Translations under genes and position numbers: made by a program
The notes under the pieces: generated by a model
Database searches by the model: none
What the model was told of the DNA's origin: nothing
Seen by the model: only the letters and a program-made list of their open reading frames with translations
Shown: in pieces, positions 45,640 through 58,589 of the stretch
Position numbering within the stretch: the first letter of the stretch is position 1
How the letters are laid out: every line of letters begins with the position of its first letter
Assembly (NCBI GenBank): GCA_021234535.1
Contig: CM037833.1
Span: forward strand, 21,077,738-21,141,737
DNA length: 64,000 bases
Direction of reading: 5' to 3'
DNA from: Stichopus chloronotus
Taxonomy: Eukaryota > Echinodermata > Holothuroidea > Aspidochirotida > Stichopodidae

Positions 45640-47972
45640 GATCGAGAAGAAATCAGAGGGTTTCGAGTTGACAACCAGTGCAGTTCGGAATTTCTGACGT
45701 GGACAGAAATTGTATTCTGCCCTGCACTATGTAGCCCATATAGCCAGCTAGATGTGGATTACAGGAAGAGCGTCCTCCATTTGTGATTGTCACATACAAA
45801 CTGTACCATCGATTTTAATATGCCTGGCAAATATTTTCCGTAGAGACTAAAGCGCTCACATGGATAATTTTACAATTGAGAAGGTCACATTTTCTTGAAA
45901 ACAATATTTAACGGGGAAATCAAGGTTTGACTGAGAAAATTCACCTTTAGGTGATTTTTCTTTCTAAACTGATTGTTCACCGAAATATAGAGACGTTGGG
46001 GATATGTTTGAAGGTAGAAGAAACGGTAATTATTGTGTTAATTACTTTTGAATGAGAACTCTTAATATTTCTCGGGTACAAAAAATAAACGATCAAGACA
46101 GCCTCCTCTATACGATGACCAATCACAGCGTAAGACTGAGATGACGTTATCTGAATAAACATAACAGAATGTTTACGATTCACATGCTATTCGTGCATTG
46201 CGCAATGCTAAGTAAACAAGAGTTTAGTGATAGTTGATGATACATACGTCAGCACACATACGCTACGTATGAAATAGGAATCCAGAAACCTCTTCATATC
46301 TTGAAAAGGCGATAGTATTGAATATTCATATTTGATTCCATGTGTATGTGTATGTATGTGTGTGTAGGGGATGTGATTTTCTTCCGGGAGTTACACATGC
46401 ATATTAAAATCACGCTCTTCTCACCTTATGTGGCACATATAGGCATACATTGCACAGCGTAAGAAGCAACGTTTAAGTATTTTATTTTCGAAAATTATGG
46501 GGAGGGGGTGGAAACTACATAGCACGAGAAGCCCGAGAATGATTTGACATGCTTCTGTTGGAAAACACGGTATAATTTTGGTTGCGAAGCAAATTTCTCT
46601 GTCGGAAACATCTCCTCCGTATCTTTTTTCTCTATATTTGTTCACCTACCTTCACATTTTTTACCCCTGGCCCCATGTAGGGAAAGGGATACCCTCCCTT
46701 GTTCTGCCTCTGGATGGTGGTAAAACAATCAGAGAGTAATGTTGTGGTATGTGTAAATAATGTTTTTGTCAACAGACATGTAATCATGGGAAATAAGCAC
46801 GATCTAATTCATCGACTTCATGACCGGTGGGACACCACTGCTATGTTTCATATTGACTTTGATTTCACTGGCCCCACTACAGGCGAGGATGGACATGTGA
46901 ATAATTAAAGCTGTATGTAAGGTACGACACATGGGTGCAAGTCTATGCAGAGAGAGAGAAAAAAAGATGGATATCATGGAAATAAAGAGAAAAGGGGACA
47001 AGTATGACTACTTGGTGAGTGGATGGGGAGTTATTGACGGAGAAACGAGAACTAATTAGTATTTTTTTAAAGGACCGGTCCGCCACCAACATTGTTTTTC
47101 AAAGGTCGTCAACGTCGCCTGCAGAGTTCAGGTAAACATTGATGACGGCCTTTGACCAAACAACATTCCTTGTTCATTAATTTGCCAGCCTGGAAAGGCA
47201 TAAGATACATATTCGTGACAAGTATATGTTGGAACGTAAGAAAAATTAAAAAAAAAAATCAACGAGGCGAAAAAAATAATCTTGTGAACTTCAGTTCCAC
47301 TTTTTAATTTTCATCCTTCAGTGTTCTTCCAGTTTACGGTTTTTCATTTCCATTGTGATTTTTTTCTCTATTGAATATTTGACCTTTTCTCTCTCTCTCT
47401 CTCTCTCTCCACCTCTCTCTCCCTCTCTCTCTCTCTTTGTTATTTACATTTATTTTCTTCTTGTTGTCTTCTCAACTTTTTCGTCCTTTTATTTCAACTT
47501 TGTATTTTTTTTTTTTGCCCAAATGGCCTTCCATATTGAGATGCCTCCGAATATTACCAATATAGACCTTCACCCATAAAAAGTATAACAGGGACGGCGA
47601 AAGGTCCTCGCACATTTGGAGGACACTCTCACGAAATCTTATTTCGTATGATATGATATGATATCAATGAGGAAAATATTTGTCAAGGAAAAGCGACCGT
47701 ATGAAGATTTGTTTTTTTCTTTGGAGGTGGGGTAGGGAGAGGAGTAACTACCCCTCCACCACCTTCTTCCAGCCTGCATCGCTGGCCCTGCCTAGTCTTG
47801 TCCTAAGGAATATTGCGAATGCAAATGAAAACGAAAAGTCCGAAGAGGTCGACGTCAATGTATGCGCATGACAATAAACGAACTCATATACGTCTTCAGT
47901 TATATAAACATTTTCAAGTTTACATATTTCTCATAGGTATGAATAGAAAGATCTACACGTTGATAAACATTG
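45640..47972. other. Interval between TMEM167A 5' end and sulfotransferase 3' end
   Basis: Both neighbours are on the minus strand, so this interval holds the TMEM167A promoter and the sulfotransferase 3'UTR. Contents: a TG microsatellite near 46343-46365, a CT-rich tract at 47391-47437 and no recognised gene. Confidence 0.55.
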
Positions 47973-50900
47973 TCAATAGTCCCACATGAATCTCTTGTCT
48001 TTCAGGATTGATGCTAGCTCCACCACATACGGCCGATTAAAACTTCGTAGCAATTCTTTTGTCGCATTCAGCATAGGGCCGACCCCCTTTCTCTTACAGT
48101 TTACGTTAGCTCTCTGGCTGTTGCATATCTCTCTGAGCCGCCGAACACGGAGGGGTGCTGTTATTAAAAAAAAAAAATGAAAAATAAAAGTGAACGAATC
48201 AAATTACAAGCGACGTTCATTTATGTCGAATTATAGTGTAAAAATGATGAATGTTATGAATGCAATGGAAAACATTAAATATATATATTTCATATTACAG
48301 CCCCCAAAGTCTTTATTGTAAACTCGTACTGCATTGATTCGTTGCACGTGCCCACAGCAGCTTGTATGTATGGTACAATGATCACTGACACATTGCCTTG
48401 CCTTGGGTTTAGGTATTTACAGTACCTTGAGGAGTCGTGCGTACTAACCCACGGTACGAGCTTCACAATCGTGACGCCAGTGATGAATAGAGCATGGCAC
48501 GTGACCAACAATCCTCCAATCAGATGTAGTAAGGTATAATAAGGTGTGATATAATACATACTGTCTCCTTGAAAGGCAATAAAGGGATGAGCGGAATACT
48601 GAAGTCGAATCACAGACCCACAGACACTAATGTATCAACGCATCACATGAAACCGCTTCCGGATAAAAGCTGAGCAACACGCCCTCATTCGTATGAATCA
48701 ACAGATTGCGTTTTCGAGCCATTCAACCTACTTAGGCTGATACATAATACCACAGAGGTATGGGGGGGGGGGTAAGTTGCCGGCGAAATAATGACTTTAT
48801 TGTTCAACCTGGTCATTGTAAATTTAGCTTTTCATCGATGATATTGATTCCGTTTTTGTGTTTTTGTCATGTTGTAAATTTTCCTTTTCTCTGAATTCCT
48901 TTTGTCAGGCTTTGAAGTAAAAAGTCTTTCTAACTTTGTAAAGTTAGAAAGATTGTAAAAAAAATAGTAAACGGCTAAATCAATGAGGTCGATCTACGTC
49001 TCAAGGACATTTTGTCATCATCGTTGTTATTCGAAAGTTTACTTTTGGTAGACATAAACAAAAGGGTGAAGGGCATGGTCAAAATGAAGCCACATACCTT
49101 TCTTTTATACATGACGTTATGACCGTGCTAAAATGTTCAACAGACCCTCTTTTATGCCCGATTACACGTGTATTACCTATGGCACATGGCATACCGCTTG
49201 CCAGTCAGCTCAATAAATCCTACCCCACATAGCTTATCTTCAAGTGGACAAATTGACAACATGATGACGTCACAGTAAATGTTAAGATTCGTCATCGGAG
49301 TCCTCGTCACCAACATAAATTTTTGAGAGCGATCGCAATTAAAAGTTTGTCGTCATTGAAAGAGGTAATTAAAAGAGGGATGTTCTCTAACGAAAATACT
49401 CTTATGAATGTCCAGAAATGAGCATAGAAATTTGTGTAAAAAAAAAGGAATCTGTAGGACAAAGGTCAAACCTAAATAAAGAAACAATAATTTTTCTTTT
49501 TTTTTTAACAGTGAAAATGCATATAAAATACCATCTTACTCGATATTATACCCTGTCCAATCATCTTTTTTGACTATTTTCCGACAGAAATTTTGTCTCT
49601 CTCCGCGTTGAGCATATCATGAAATTCATCAAAAGCATTATTTGTGACTTTTGAGTGCAATCACAACAATTTATAGTTCCTCGTCATTGAATGTCGTGGA
49701 AGAGGGATGCTGTCCAACAAAATAGTACTCTTACCGATGTCCAGAAATTCGTACAGTTCGCCTAATATTTTTCGACATCTAAGGGAAAATTCCTCCAACT
49801 TGATGACATAAAGTTGATTCCTCGGAAACGCTTTCAGCCAGTCTTGCATATAAATAGAATACAGCCCAATTACGAATCCTCTGTTCACCGTGGATTGCCA
49901 AAAAAAGAAATGGATGACGAAAGAGAAAGCAAAAAATAATCATACAAATTTTCTGACAATTGACCTTTGACATAGTGAAGATAAAGCATAATCTGAAGAT
50001 GGGCTATTCAATTGATTTGTGTTCAACCAGGGAGTCCGGTGCTTCTACCAGTAAGAGAAGGGTCAGCGTCTCCTGGAGATGGTGTATTTTACCCTCACTC
50101 CCAATTTTGTTCGGTAGACTATACCGTTTTTGTTAAAGGAAAACCGCAGTCCACCCTTAAGATATTTCACAATGCATCTTCAGACAAGTTTCACCTAGAC
50201 TGTGAGAGTTGTCCACCTTTTACCCCCGTGGCATCCCCTCAAGTTTCAGAGGGTTGGCATGGAATTAATGAGACTAAATAAAGGAAATGACTCTTTCTTT
50301 TCCAAATATTTCATACTATTTAGGCTTAAGAGGATGTTTTGTCAGGAAGGGATGAGCTCTACGGATGATGATCGCATGTTCTGGTACATTTATCAGGTCT
50401 TTATTATATTGCTGGAGGAAAAAAAATCTCTAGGGAAACTGACAAGGTACTGAGACCATCGGGAAGCACACATTATGGTAATAACACAAAAACCCAACTC
50501 CATATGAAACCTCAGTCTGGAATTACTGTGCACTCTTTTGTAAACAATGCCCTCTCACTTCCCAGGATCAACACAGGGATCGTGGAAGATGAACAGAGGG
50601 ATCGTGTAGGATCAACACAGGATCGTGTAGGATCAACACAAAAATTGTGTAAGATCAACACAATGATAGTGTAGAAACAACACAGGGATCGTGTAGGATC
50701 AACACAAAAATTGTGTAAGATCAACACAATGACAGTGTGGGAACAAAGCAGGGATCGTGTAGGATCAACACAGGGATCGTGTAGGGTCAACTTAAAAATT
50801 GTGTAAGTACAACACAATGATAGTGTGGAATCAAAGCAGGGATCGTGTAGGATTAACTTGCAGGAATTGTGGAGGATCAATATAGGGATAGTGGAAGACC

Positions 50901-53900
50901 AACAGAGGGATCGTGTATATAACTGTAGACATTTACTTGCTCAGCACCACCCCCCCCCCCCCCCCACGGAACATTACAAGGTAATAAATCCTCATGAAGA
51001 TAATGAATAAAGAAAATCGAATTCGAGTTTTCGTTCCTCTTTGCGTTGACAGAGGAACTAACCTGAAGAGAATATGGGTGGTTTTAAAGTGTACATTTTT
51101 TTCCAACATTGTGCACCATTTTTACTCTAAATTACCACAGGTAATGGATATGCCCAAAACAAGTACATCATTTCGTAAAAAGATAGATGTAGTTACTTCC
51201 AATTAAGCTCACCAAACTGCATCTGAAGCTACACACCCAAAAGCAAGAAATTTCCCAAAGTGTGTGTGGAGCTCCCTCCCTTTAGACTCCTCCTAAAGGA
51301 CGGCCATCAATTATCCACATCATACCCGCCCCCCCCCCTCCCGTACACTATAAATATCAAATCGCCGCCTATGACAGTTATAATTAAAATAAAAACGTTC
51401 CTAACTGTGGCTACAGAGCCTTGTAATTTATGTTTCTGTCATTATTATTCCAAGACTATCATGCCATGACTATTATTCCATGACTACTATTCCATGACTA
51501 CTATTCCATGACTACTATTCCATGACTACTATTCCATGACTACTATTCCATGACTACTATTCCATGATTACTATTCCATGACTACTATTCCATGACTACT
51601 ATTCCATGACTACTATTCCATGACTACTATTCCGTGACTATTATTCGGGGACTATGATTCCATGTCATTACTATACCGTGGTCGTTGGGAGATCGGTTCC
51701 AGGGCAATTCACCAGGACAATTTCCAACGGACGAATCTCATCCGGACAATCTCCCACCCCACCCCCTCCTCCCCTGATAAGTTCCTCCTCCTTCCGAACT
51801 CGGACAACTTTCCCCTTGGAGAATTCCACTAGCCCTGAACTCAACCCTATAACTCTTTCCTTTGATGCTGGGCAAGGGGTGTCCAAGGGAGGGGGGTATA
51901 TTCTACAGGTTGGGAATTGCCAGGGTGGAAATATTCAAGGGAAGGTCGTCTGAGGGAGAATTGTCCAAGGAAAACTGTCCTGGTGGGACTTGTCCACAAG
52001 GGGGAGCTGTCCGGTCACGAGGGGGTGGGGGGTCATCATAAAACTTACGACTTTTTCCTCTGAGTATCCAGAGAAGGCACAGGCTCTTTCTGATCGAGAG
52101 CTGTTGCAATCTCGAAATTTCTCAAGTTCTTTCGAAACGAACCGATGGAAATTCTCCGGAGTTAATTCGTCTCCTGATAGTTTGCGAGAGTTCCGGTACT
52201 TGTAATCCGAGTAAAACCTTCAGTAAACGAAGTAGATCAACCCTAACATGACTGAAGAATATACAATTTGAAGTTTACTCAGTTTACAATTTACAAATTA
52301 AGTATACTGTAATCCATAAGTAGAATGTCGCACACACATTATGATAAGGATGATATAGACCTGATGATAAAGACTCGTATAGAGTTGTTTCATGAATTTC
52401 ACTAAAGTTTTATAAACCTTTCAAGTTTCCTTAACACAATTATGACAAATGGTCAAACCTGAAAGGATCGTAATGTTTCTTTGTATGTGTCACCCAAAAG
52501 GAACGTTAATGAGTGGGTAATTAACAATTTAATTTAATTATTGAAAATTCATGATCAGACACTTTTCATATTAGTGCTGATTCATGTGCACACAGTCAGT
52601 AGAAGTGAAATTCAAAAATTCAAAAATTGGTCAAAAATTCAAAACTTTTGACAGCTTCATTGATATTAGATGTGAAACATGACTACGTAATCACTGATTA
52701 AGTACCGTCACGTGTTTATACCCTTCAAAATTATCACATACTTATCGATATCAACTAAGTGAGTCCCTTTAATATCTGTGAATAAGTCATCTGTGAATTT
52801 ATTGAACTTTCAAATATCGAAGATTATGTCTTGACTCGTGAGAAGCGAGAAAGATTCTCTAAGTTAGGTTGGCTTTGGGAAGTTTACCTAACATACAACT
52901 TACCGAGCCGTAGGGTCTCTCACGGACACAATCAGCTTCGACTGTGGTAGTAATGCTCTGATGACGTCAGCAGTTACGTAAGTCATAAAAGTTTGGATAC
53001 AGACTGTTCCCACGATAGGTTGTCCCAAAATGTAGAAGCCCGAACTGTCGCCTTTAATGTAAAGAAAACTGTTTCACGACTGTGGATGACAAAAATGCCC
53101 CCCCCCCCCCCGTCAAGATAGCTGGAAATCAGCCCTCCCTTCCAATGCTCCCCAAGTAAGCTCCTTGAAATGCTTCGCCTTAGTTCAGTATTTTCTTAGG
53201 TGAAATTAACCCTCCTTCTAAACGTTATTGCAAGTTGTATTGCTGTAACAATAGTCTGCACAGAAGTTTAGTTAAAGTTAAATTAGTCGAAAACAAAATA
53301 TCCCAGAACTCACTTGTTCATTTTTCGCTTTATATATTTTTTCCTCTTCACCGGTAGATATCGGCTACACCGATTGATTCATTGTTTTAATACGTTTAAA
53401 TAATAGTAATCTCTTCAAAACCTAATTAATTTTTGCCAGCCTTACCGGTGATGATATCCGACTGTGGAACGCCGTCTTTCGATTTTCGTTCGGATCATTG
53501 CGGTAAAAGATAGGTCTTCGTATCGTTGTAGTGTTTGATTACCTGCGAAAATGGAACGGTATCACGAACGAATAACTATTGATATCGATCACTATTAATT
53601 AATCCAAACTTCTTTGACTGGCTTTCATATGATCTTCCCGTGCGTCACAGTGCATATTGATGGGCTATCAGTATACTCTAATTATAATAGTCGCTTGTCA
53701 TATAATCGGTTTTCTGTAGGGGCAAATTCATCAGTTTGTTCAATTTCTACGGTTCTTCTTGAGAAAGGCCTTTATAGCTGACAGTGGCATTTCCATCACT
53801 TTGGGATATATAGGGTGACGATAGATGGTCGTGCAGGACAGGTCTAGTGGGAAGGGATATATCATGATGTTAAATGTACATACGATATCGACCGCGCCTA

Positions 53901-54094
53901 GTCCACCAATGCATTTCTTTATTTCTGTGACTTATTGGGGGATGTTCTATTAGCTTTCTCCAAATGTCAGTGGTGCAGCACTTCGGATTGCCATGAACGA
54001 AAAAGTAAGGAAGACAGTGAAACTGGTTATCCCTTCCGTGGTAGCAAGGATTTTTATATTCAGGAAGAAATTCTGAGGGTATTTCGTCAAATGC
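47973..54094 (-). CDS. Carbohydrate sulfotransferase 15-like gene, 5' end missing, possibly decayed
   Basis: CHST15-type enzymes transfer sulfate from PAPS to C6 of GalNAc-4-sulfate in chondroitin in the Golgi. Exons: 54094-53884 (FDEIPSEFLPEYKNPCYHGR; P-loop GNPKCCTTD; HWWTRR), 53542-53446, 53051-52904 (DVIRALLPQSKLIVSVRDPT, the 3'-phosphate-binding motif), 52217-52049 (FYSDYKYR; ERACAFSGYSEEKV), 49880-49735 (GLYSIYMQDWLKAFPRNQLY; EEF), 48157-47973 (LLRSFNRPYVVELA to MWDY stop). The order and motifs match the family. Oddities: the 97 bp second exon fits the upstream phase in one frame and the conserved SDIITG|D downstream in another; the 52049-to-49880 junction is also out of phase; the P-loop has Cys for the usual Gly. 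No exon encoding the cytosolic tail and signal anchor was found to 64000. Confidence 0.75.
49290..49425 (-). pseudogene. Relic duplicate of a sulfotransferase exon end and flanking intron
   Basis: This stretch is a diverged copy of 49640-49755, which contains the 3' end of the GLYSIYMQDW exon, its donor and adjoining intron. Shared blocks include cgtcattga, agagggatg, atactctta and atgtccagaaat. In the copy the donor GTAAGAG has become ATAAGAG, so it cannot splice normally. Confidence 0.6.
50560..50925 (+). repeat. Tandem repeat, about 27 bp units in a higher-order pattern
   Basis: Units of the types gggatcgtgtaggatcaaca, aaaattgtgtaagatcaaca and atgatagtgtagaaacaaca follow one another, about 13 in total. 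The apparent Cys/Leu-rich open frame on the minus strand is produced by the repeat. It lies in a sulfotransferase intron. Confidence 0.85.
51463..51661 (+). repeat. 14 bp tandem repeat (ccatgactactatt), about 14 copies
   Basis: Nearly identical head-to-tail 14-mers with no unique spacers, degenerating at both edges (tattattcc, ttattcgggg). Confidence 0.95.
51690..52020. repeat. Fold-back array of ggacaa / ttgtcc units
   Basis: The left half carries ccaggacaatttcc, ccggacaatctccc and tcggacaactttcccc; the right half carries ttgtccaagg, ctgtcctgg, cttgtccac and gctgtccgg. The units face each other, so the tract could form a multi-arm hairpin. It immediately precedes the sulfotransferase exon at 52049. 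Confidence 0.6.
52380..52770. mobile_element. Inverted-repeat element fragment, same family
   Basis: It shares gaaaattcatgatcagacac ttttca, the caaggaaac-type block and the terminal ttatcgatatcaactaagtg agtccctt with the copies at 28600-28870 and 34445-35115. It lies in the intron of the sulfotransferase gene between 52217 and 52904. Confidence 0.6.
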
Positions 54095-55466
54095 CTGTCG
54101 AGAAGAAGCACGGTATGACTTATAGTGAGTAAATGAGTGAATGAGTGAATAAATGAATGAAAGGGTGGCACTCCCTTGATTTACATTACCGGAAGTCAGT
54201 GCTGGACTTTGTAGTAGATTATGACTGTATTCTATCAGTTTAAACGACTGAACCACACAGACTACGTAACTCTATTGTTATTCACCTTACTCATATCACT
54301 TCTTGTGCATATCCCATCACTTACTTTATATAGTCATCATATTGACTAGACGTGTAGATCACACCCGGCAATCTCAAATCTTGTCTTTTCATTGTGGTTC
54401 TGTTGTAATGGATTTACGACGGTACTGACTTAATTCAACCCATTCCGAGTTCAGAGTCCTGAGTTTTTGGGGTTCGAGTCATTGTCACCGAGTCCCAGCA
54501 ATCGAGTCGAAGTCCTGGAGTCATTATGGAGTCCAAGTTTGACTTTGACCAGAATGCAATAAAAATACCAATTACGATACCATCAGGGCATCAGACATGT
54601 TTTCTTGAAAACCCGACCTAGAGGACCATCAATGAGGCGAACACATGTTTGTAACAGAACGTTTTTTTCAGTTTTTAGACATTGGCCACAATCTGGCCAA
54701 ATCTTCTGTGAAGTGGTTTGTTATGTAAATATAAAGAATTTCCTAGTCTCTAACCTGTTAGTGTGAATTAGTATCTCTACGATTTAACCATTTCTTATTC
54801 AAAACATTAACATAAAATTAAAAAGAAAAATAAGAAAGATTGTTGAACGTAACAGGCAAATGCTACCTTAAGCAATCTCGTGGCAAAAAAGGTCTGTGTG
54901 AATTGACTCTACCTCTCGCCCCCCCCCCCCCATAAAATAAATAAAAGCTATTTTGTTTGCAAGATTTTTGACTGATGGCATTGTTCCTACCTGCAAATCA
55001 ATCATGAAGTAATTTCCTTTACATTAAAAGGTAAAAATAACAGACTAGAGTACCTGTCGATTGCTGTTTCGTTTTCAAGAAAAAAAAAGAAAAGAAATAC
55101 AACTAGGCCTATGTCCGATACTCTTATCGGCAAGGAGACGTTGTTTTCCTTCATAAATAATGTTAAAATAAGTAATGAACTACTTTGATTGAAATCGAAG
55201 TAGTTTAATGAGGCTCAAAATCAAAGTTGTTTACTGTTGTGTGTGTCAAGTAATCGACGTGCAGCAAGAAGGGTTTTTCTGTGCAATTTTAGTTTTTCAC
55301 CGCCTGTGTGAAGAATGGGAAGACTCAACGAGGAACCAATCGAACCAATAAGCCAACAGTTTGAATATGTGTAATATAACATCACTTCGAGGCCTTTGAA
55401 CTGAGTATAGGGGGGTGGCTGGATGAGAACTTGTTTGAAGATTGTCTGGAAGTCCCACCAACTGTT

Positions 55467-55567
<101 letters not shown>

Positions 55568-56289
55568 AAGCGAAAAGAAAAGAGAATTTACGCTCACCGG
55601 AGGGCATAATTTTCTGAGCTCTTCGGGGGGGTGAACTCGGCAATTTGAGTGCAGCTTTAGGAAGTATTATAGGAGCTAAGTTCGTATGACGTTCACTAAT
55701 AATTTCCCAATTTCTCGTCCTGTTGTTTTTCAGATTTCCGTATGTGCTTTTTGCCTTCGGGGTAGTCTCCCTAAGTCAGTAGAGGAAGTAAATATAGACG
55801 GACATCAAAGATGCAAGACCACATACTTTGGGCAGTTACATCTACGATGAAGAAAATACTTCAAAATACTACATCGGACGAAATATAGGGACAAAAGTGA
55901 GTTTGTCAAAACTCGTTTTATTAACTTATTTTGATTATGAAACATGCCATTGTAGTTGTAATTCTTTCACCAAGTATACCAGCAATAGTAATAATGAGTT
56001 TAAAGTAAATAAACAAAAATCAGTCTATACGATATTCTCTTTCAAGCGATCACATAATTAGAGAGTTCTGGTATAACCCTATCGGCTGAGCAAAGGATGC
56101 CCACCAAAACGGACTTCCTGTTACACTGATGAACAGAGACGGGTCCCTTTTGGATGGGGACGGCCGATCGTGTACCGGGAAAGAGACTCGTTACATATTG
56201 GATTTTCTGATAGGAGGCTCTTTTCGACCAAGGCCAGCATTAAGTACGGTGGCCTACAAAGGACAAGGAAACAGCTCTAGAAAATGCAC

Positions 56290-56530
56290 TACCGCGAAAT
56301 TTCGACTAATATCTCGAACTTTCGACCATATCGAAACGGCCTGAAAAGATCAACGTAAAAGAAACATTACAGAGAGTGGGTTATCTTGAACTTTCGACTT
56401 ATTACTACATTGAAATTTCGACTCACAGGATACTATACGTGAACATTTGTCTTGAACTATCGACTTAATACTACCTTGAAATTTCGACTTACAGGATACT
56501 ATACGTGAAAATTTCTCGATAGTAGGTCAA
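56290..56530 (+). repeat. Tandem units with gaaatttcgac motif
   Basis: The blocks gaaatttcgact and acaggatactatacgtgaa recur at about a 68 bp spacing, and aactttcgac/aactatcgac alternate with them. About three imperfect units. Confidence 0.7.
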
Positions 56531-57654
56531 AGTCTGAGGTGTTATGTCAAAATTTTTATATAGTCAGTCAATCTTGTTGATACACTAAGTAAAAATAATG
56601 AGCTAAAGCTGGAATATGGGTTGTACTGGCAATCGCCCTGGACAACTACTTTTTTTTTTTCACGGTACTTCGTCATTGTTTTCAGGAAGAGAAAGTAGGG
56701 GAAAATCACGTCACAAAATCCGAAAGGGAACTATGCTCGAGATATTTTAATATGAAAATCATCTCAACGCTTTTGTCGGCAATACGGTACAAAATTCAGA
56801 CTCTCTCTCTCTCAAAAAAAACATAGCAGTCAGTCACTGTTACTTGAAAATCAAAGAGACCGATGGGAATGGATATGGATATTCATGTATGCCAAAACGG
56901 GGCTTGAAGATTTGTGTGTGTGCGCGTGTGTGTGTGTGTGGTGGCTATGACATATTCTGCGGAATTCGACTTTTGACTGACACGCTTCCCCCTCCCCATA
57001 TCCCCTACGTCATTAAGCTACAATCCACATGATCTTTCCGTTAGACTCCGCTAACATCAGGTCATCGCTTGCCTATGAGAATTCGTTCTGGTCTAAGCCA
57101 AATCGAAGTTAAGAAAGTGTCCAAAAAACTTTAAGCCGCTTTCACTCTAATGTAGAATCCCTGTGAAATAGAAAAAAAAAATAGGCATTTGCTTGTTGGC
57201 AGTATTATCGTTTACGAGGGAAATTTCAGAGTATTTACACTAAGGTACCAACATGGATAGGTATTTTTGCAGATGGAATGTTGTCGGTTGAAACAGGGAG
57301 TCTCTAGCAACTCCCTGGTTGAAGGTTGCATGTGTTCACATGCAGAGTGAAGGTGAAAACTTATGACCTTCGACCACACAAAATTTCTGATTCAAGGTAG
57401 GAATAGACGCAAAACACATGCTCATGACTATACTAATTAGGGGACGTCAAGATAAGAAAAAAACTCCAGAATTAAGGTTCCTTTTCTCTCTAGCTACTGG
57501 AGTACTTAATGACAGAATATACCATTGATAGATCATATTTTACTACAAATCTGTCTGATCATAGGTATGATTATACTCGATCAGAGGGGAACAATGGGTG
57601 AAGTTCTCTAAAATGTTTGTCACATCTACCTATCCTACCTTTTCAGTAAAAGAA

Positions 57655-57945
57655 GCTTACTTATTTTTAGCCATTCAGGCTCATCAACAAAAACCTGCAA
57701 AGGTTTCATCTCCATAAAACATTATGTAAGAGACACATCATGACAAAAGATGTATCATTTGAATTTTCGAAAGTTTGAACGAAAAAGAAATATTCTTGGA
57801 CACTGAGTAATTAAATGTCTTTTTGTGAGAAACATATTTTGAAGAGAAGGGCACCGTCGTTCACTATTTTGAATAATCTATTACTCTATGTCCACCTACA
57901 AATATTGGTGTAGAAATATGATTCTTCTGTAAAACAAAAGCAGTA
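57655..57945 (+). mobile_element. Degraded MITE copy, same family
   Basis: Shares ggtttcatctcc.taaaacat, gatgtatcatttgaatttt and the trailing attctactct..acctacaaatattgg pattern with the copy at 28879. The terminal repeats are not recognisable. Confidence 0.65.
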
Positions 57946-58589
57946 TCAGTCATTCCGCACCTGTTTGAAAAGGCCTTTCTTCTCTTTCATTCTTATGCAT
58001 GACGTTTCGAGACCGTGCTGAGGTTTTGAATATATACTTATGAGCTAAAAGGGGTGATTTTTCCAAGACAAGTATCTCAATATTTAGAATGTAGCAAAAA
58101 TTTTCAAGTAATGGAAACTAATTGTCAAGACATGAAAATACTGTTGGTGACCACTTTGACGAGCAAGAAAGTGTAAAATTGGAACTTGACTCCTCTTACT
58201 AAAGGTCCACAAGTGTGTTTCCTAACACCTCTTAAAGTATCCAGTATTAAATCGAGACGTTGTAAAAGCTTTTATTCAAAGAGACGGTAAATGTTATCTA
58301 CAATCTATTGATATCGATATATGTCGTAAATACTCAAAGAGTAGTCGCTACCAAGGGATATGGCGTGTTCCACCCCCCCCCCCCACATTTTATGGCTCCA
58401 AAAGGCACAGAACATACTTCTCAAAAAGAAAAAAAGAAAAGAAGTGTGATCGTTAGGGATTTACTGCAAACTGTTGAATTAACATTTATGGAAATAACGA
58501 TAGCATAAATTTTGTGGATAAGAGCAATCCACGTAATTAAGTTTTTTCCATGCTTGTTTTTATTATTTATTAAGAAATAAAAGAAATAA

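Noticed and set aside
48290..48613. 107-codon minus-strand open frame
   Set aside because: No recognisable domain and it lies in the sulfotransferase intron; composition is like chance open frames nearby.
50512..50880. 122-codon Cys/Leu-rich minus-strand open frame
   Set aside because: Its periodic sequence comes from the 27 bp tandem repeat, inside a sulfotransferase intron.
51463..51661. CRISPR-like array
   Set aside because: The 14 bp units are directly adjacent with no unique spacers, and the genome is animal.
53446..53542. Calling the sulfotransferase gene a pseudogene outright
   Set aside because: A one-base conflict and one phase mismatch could be assembly error, an alternative acceptor or a missed microexon; the other exons are intact.
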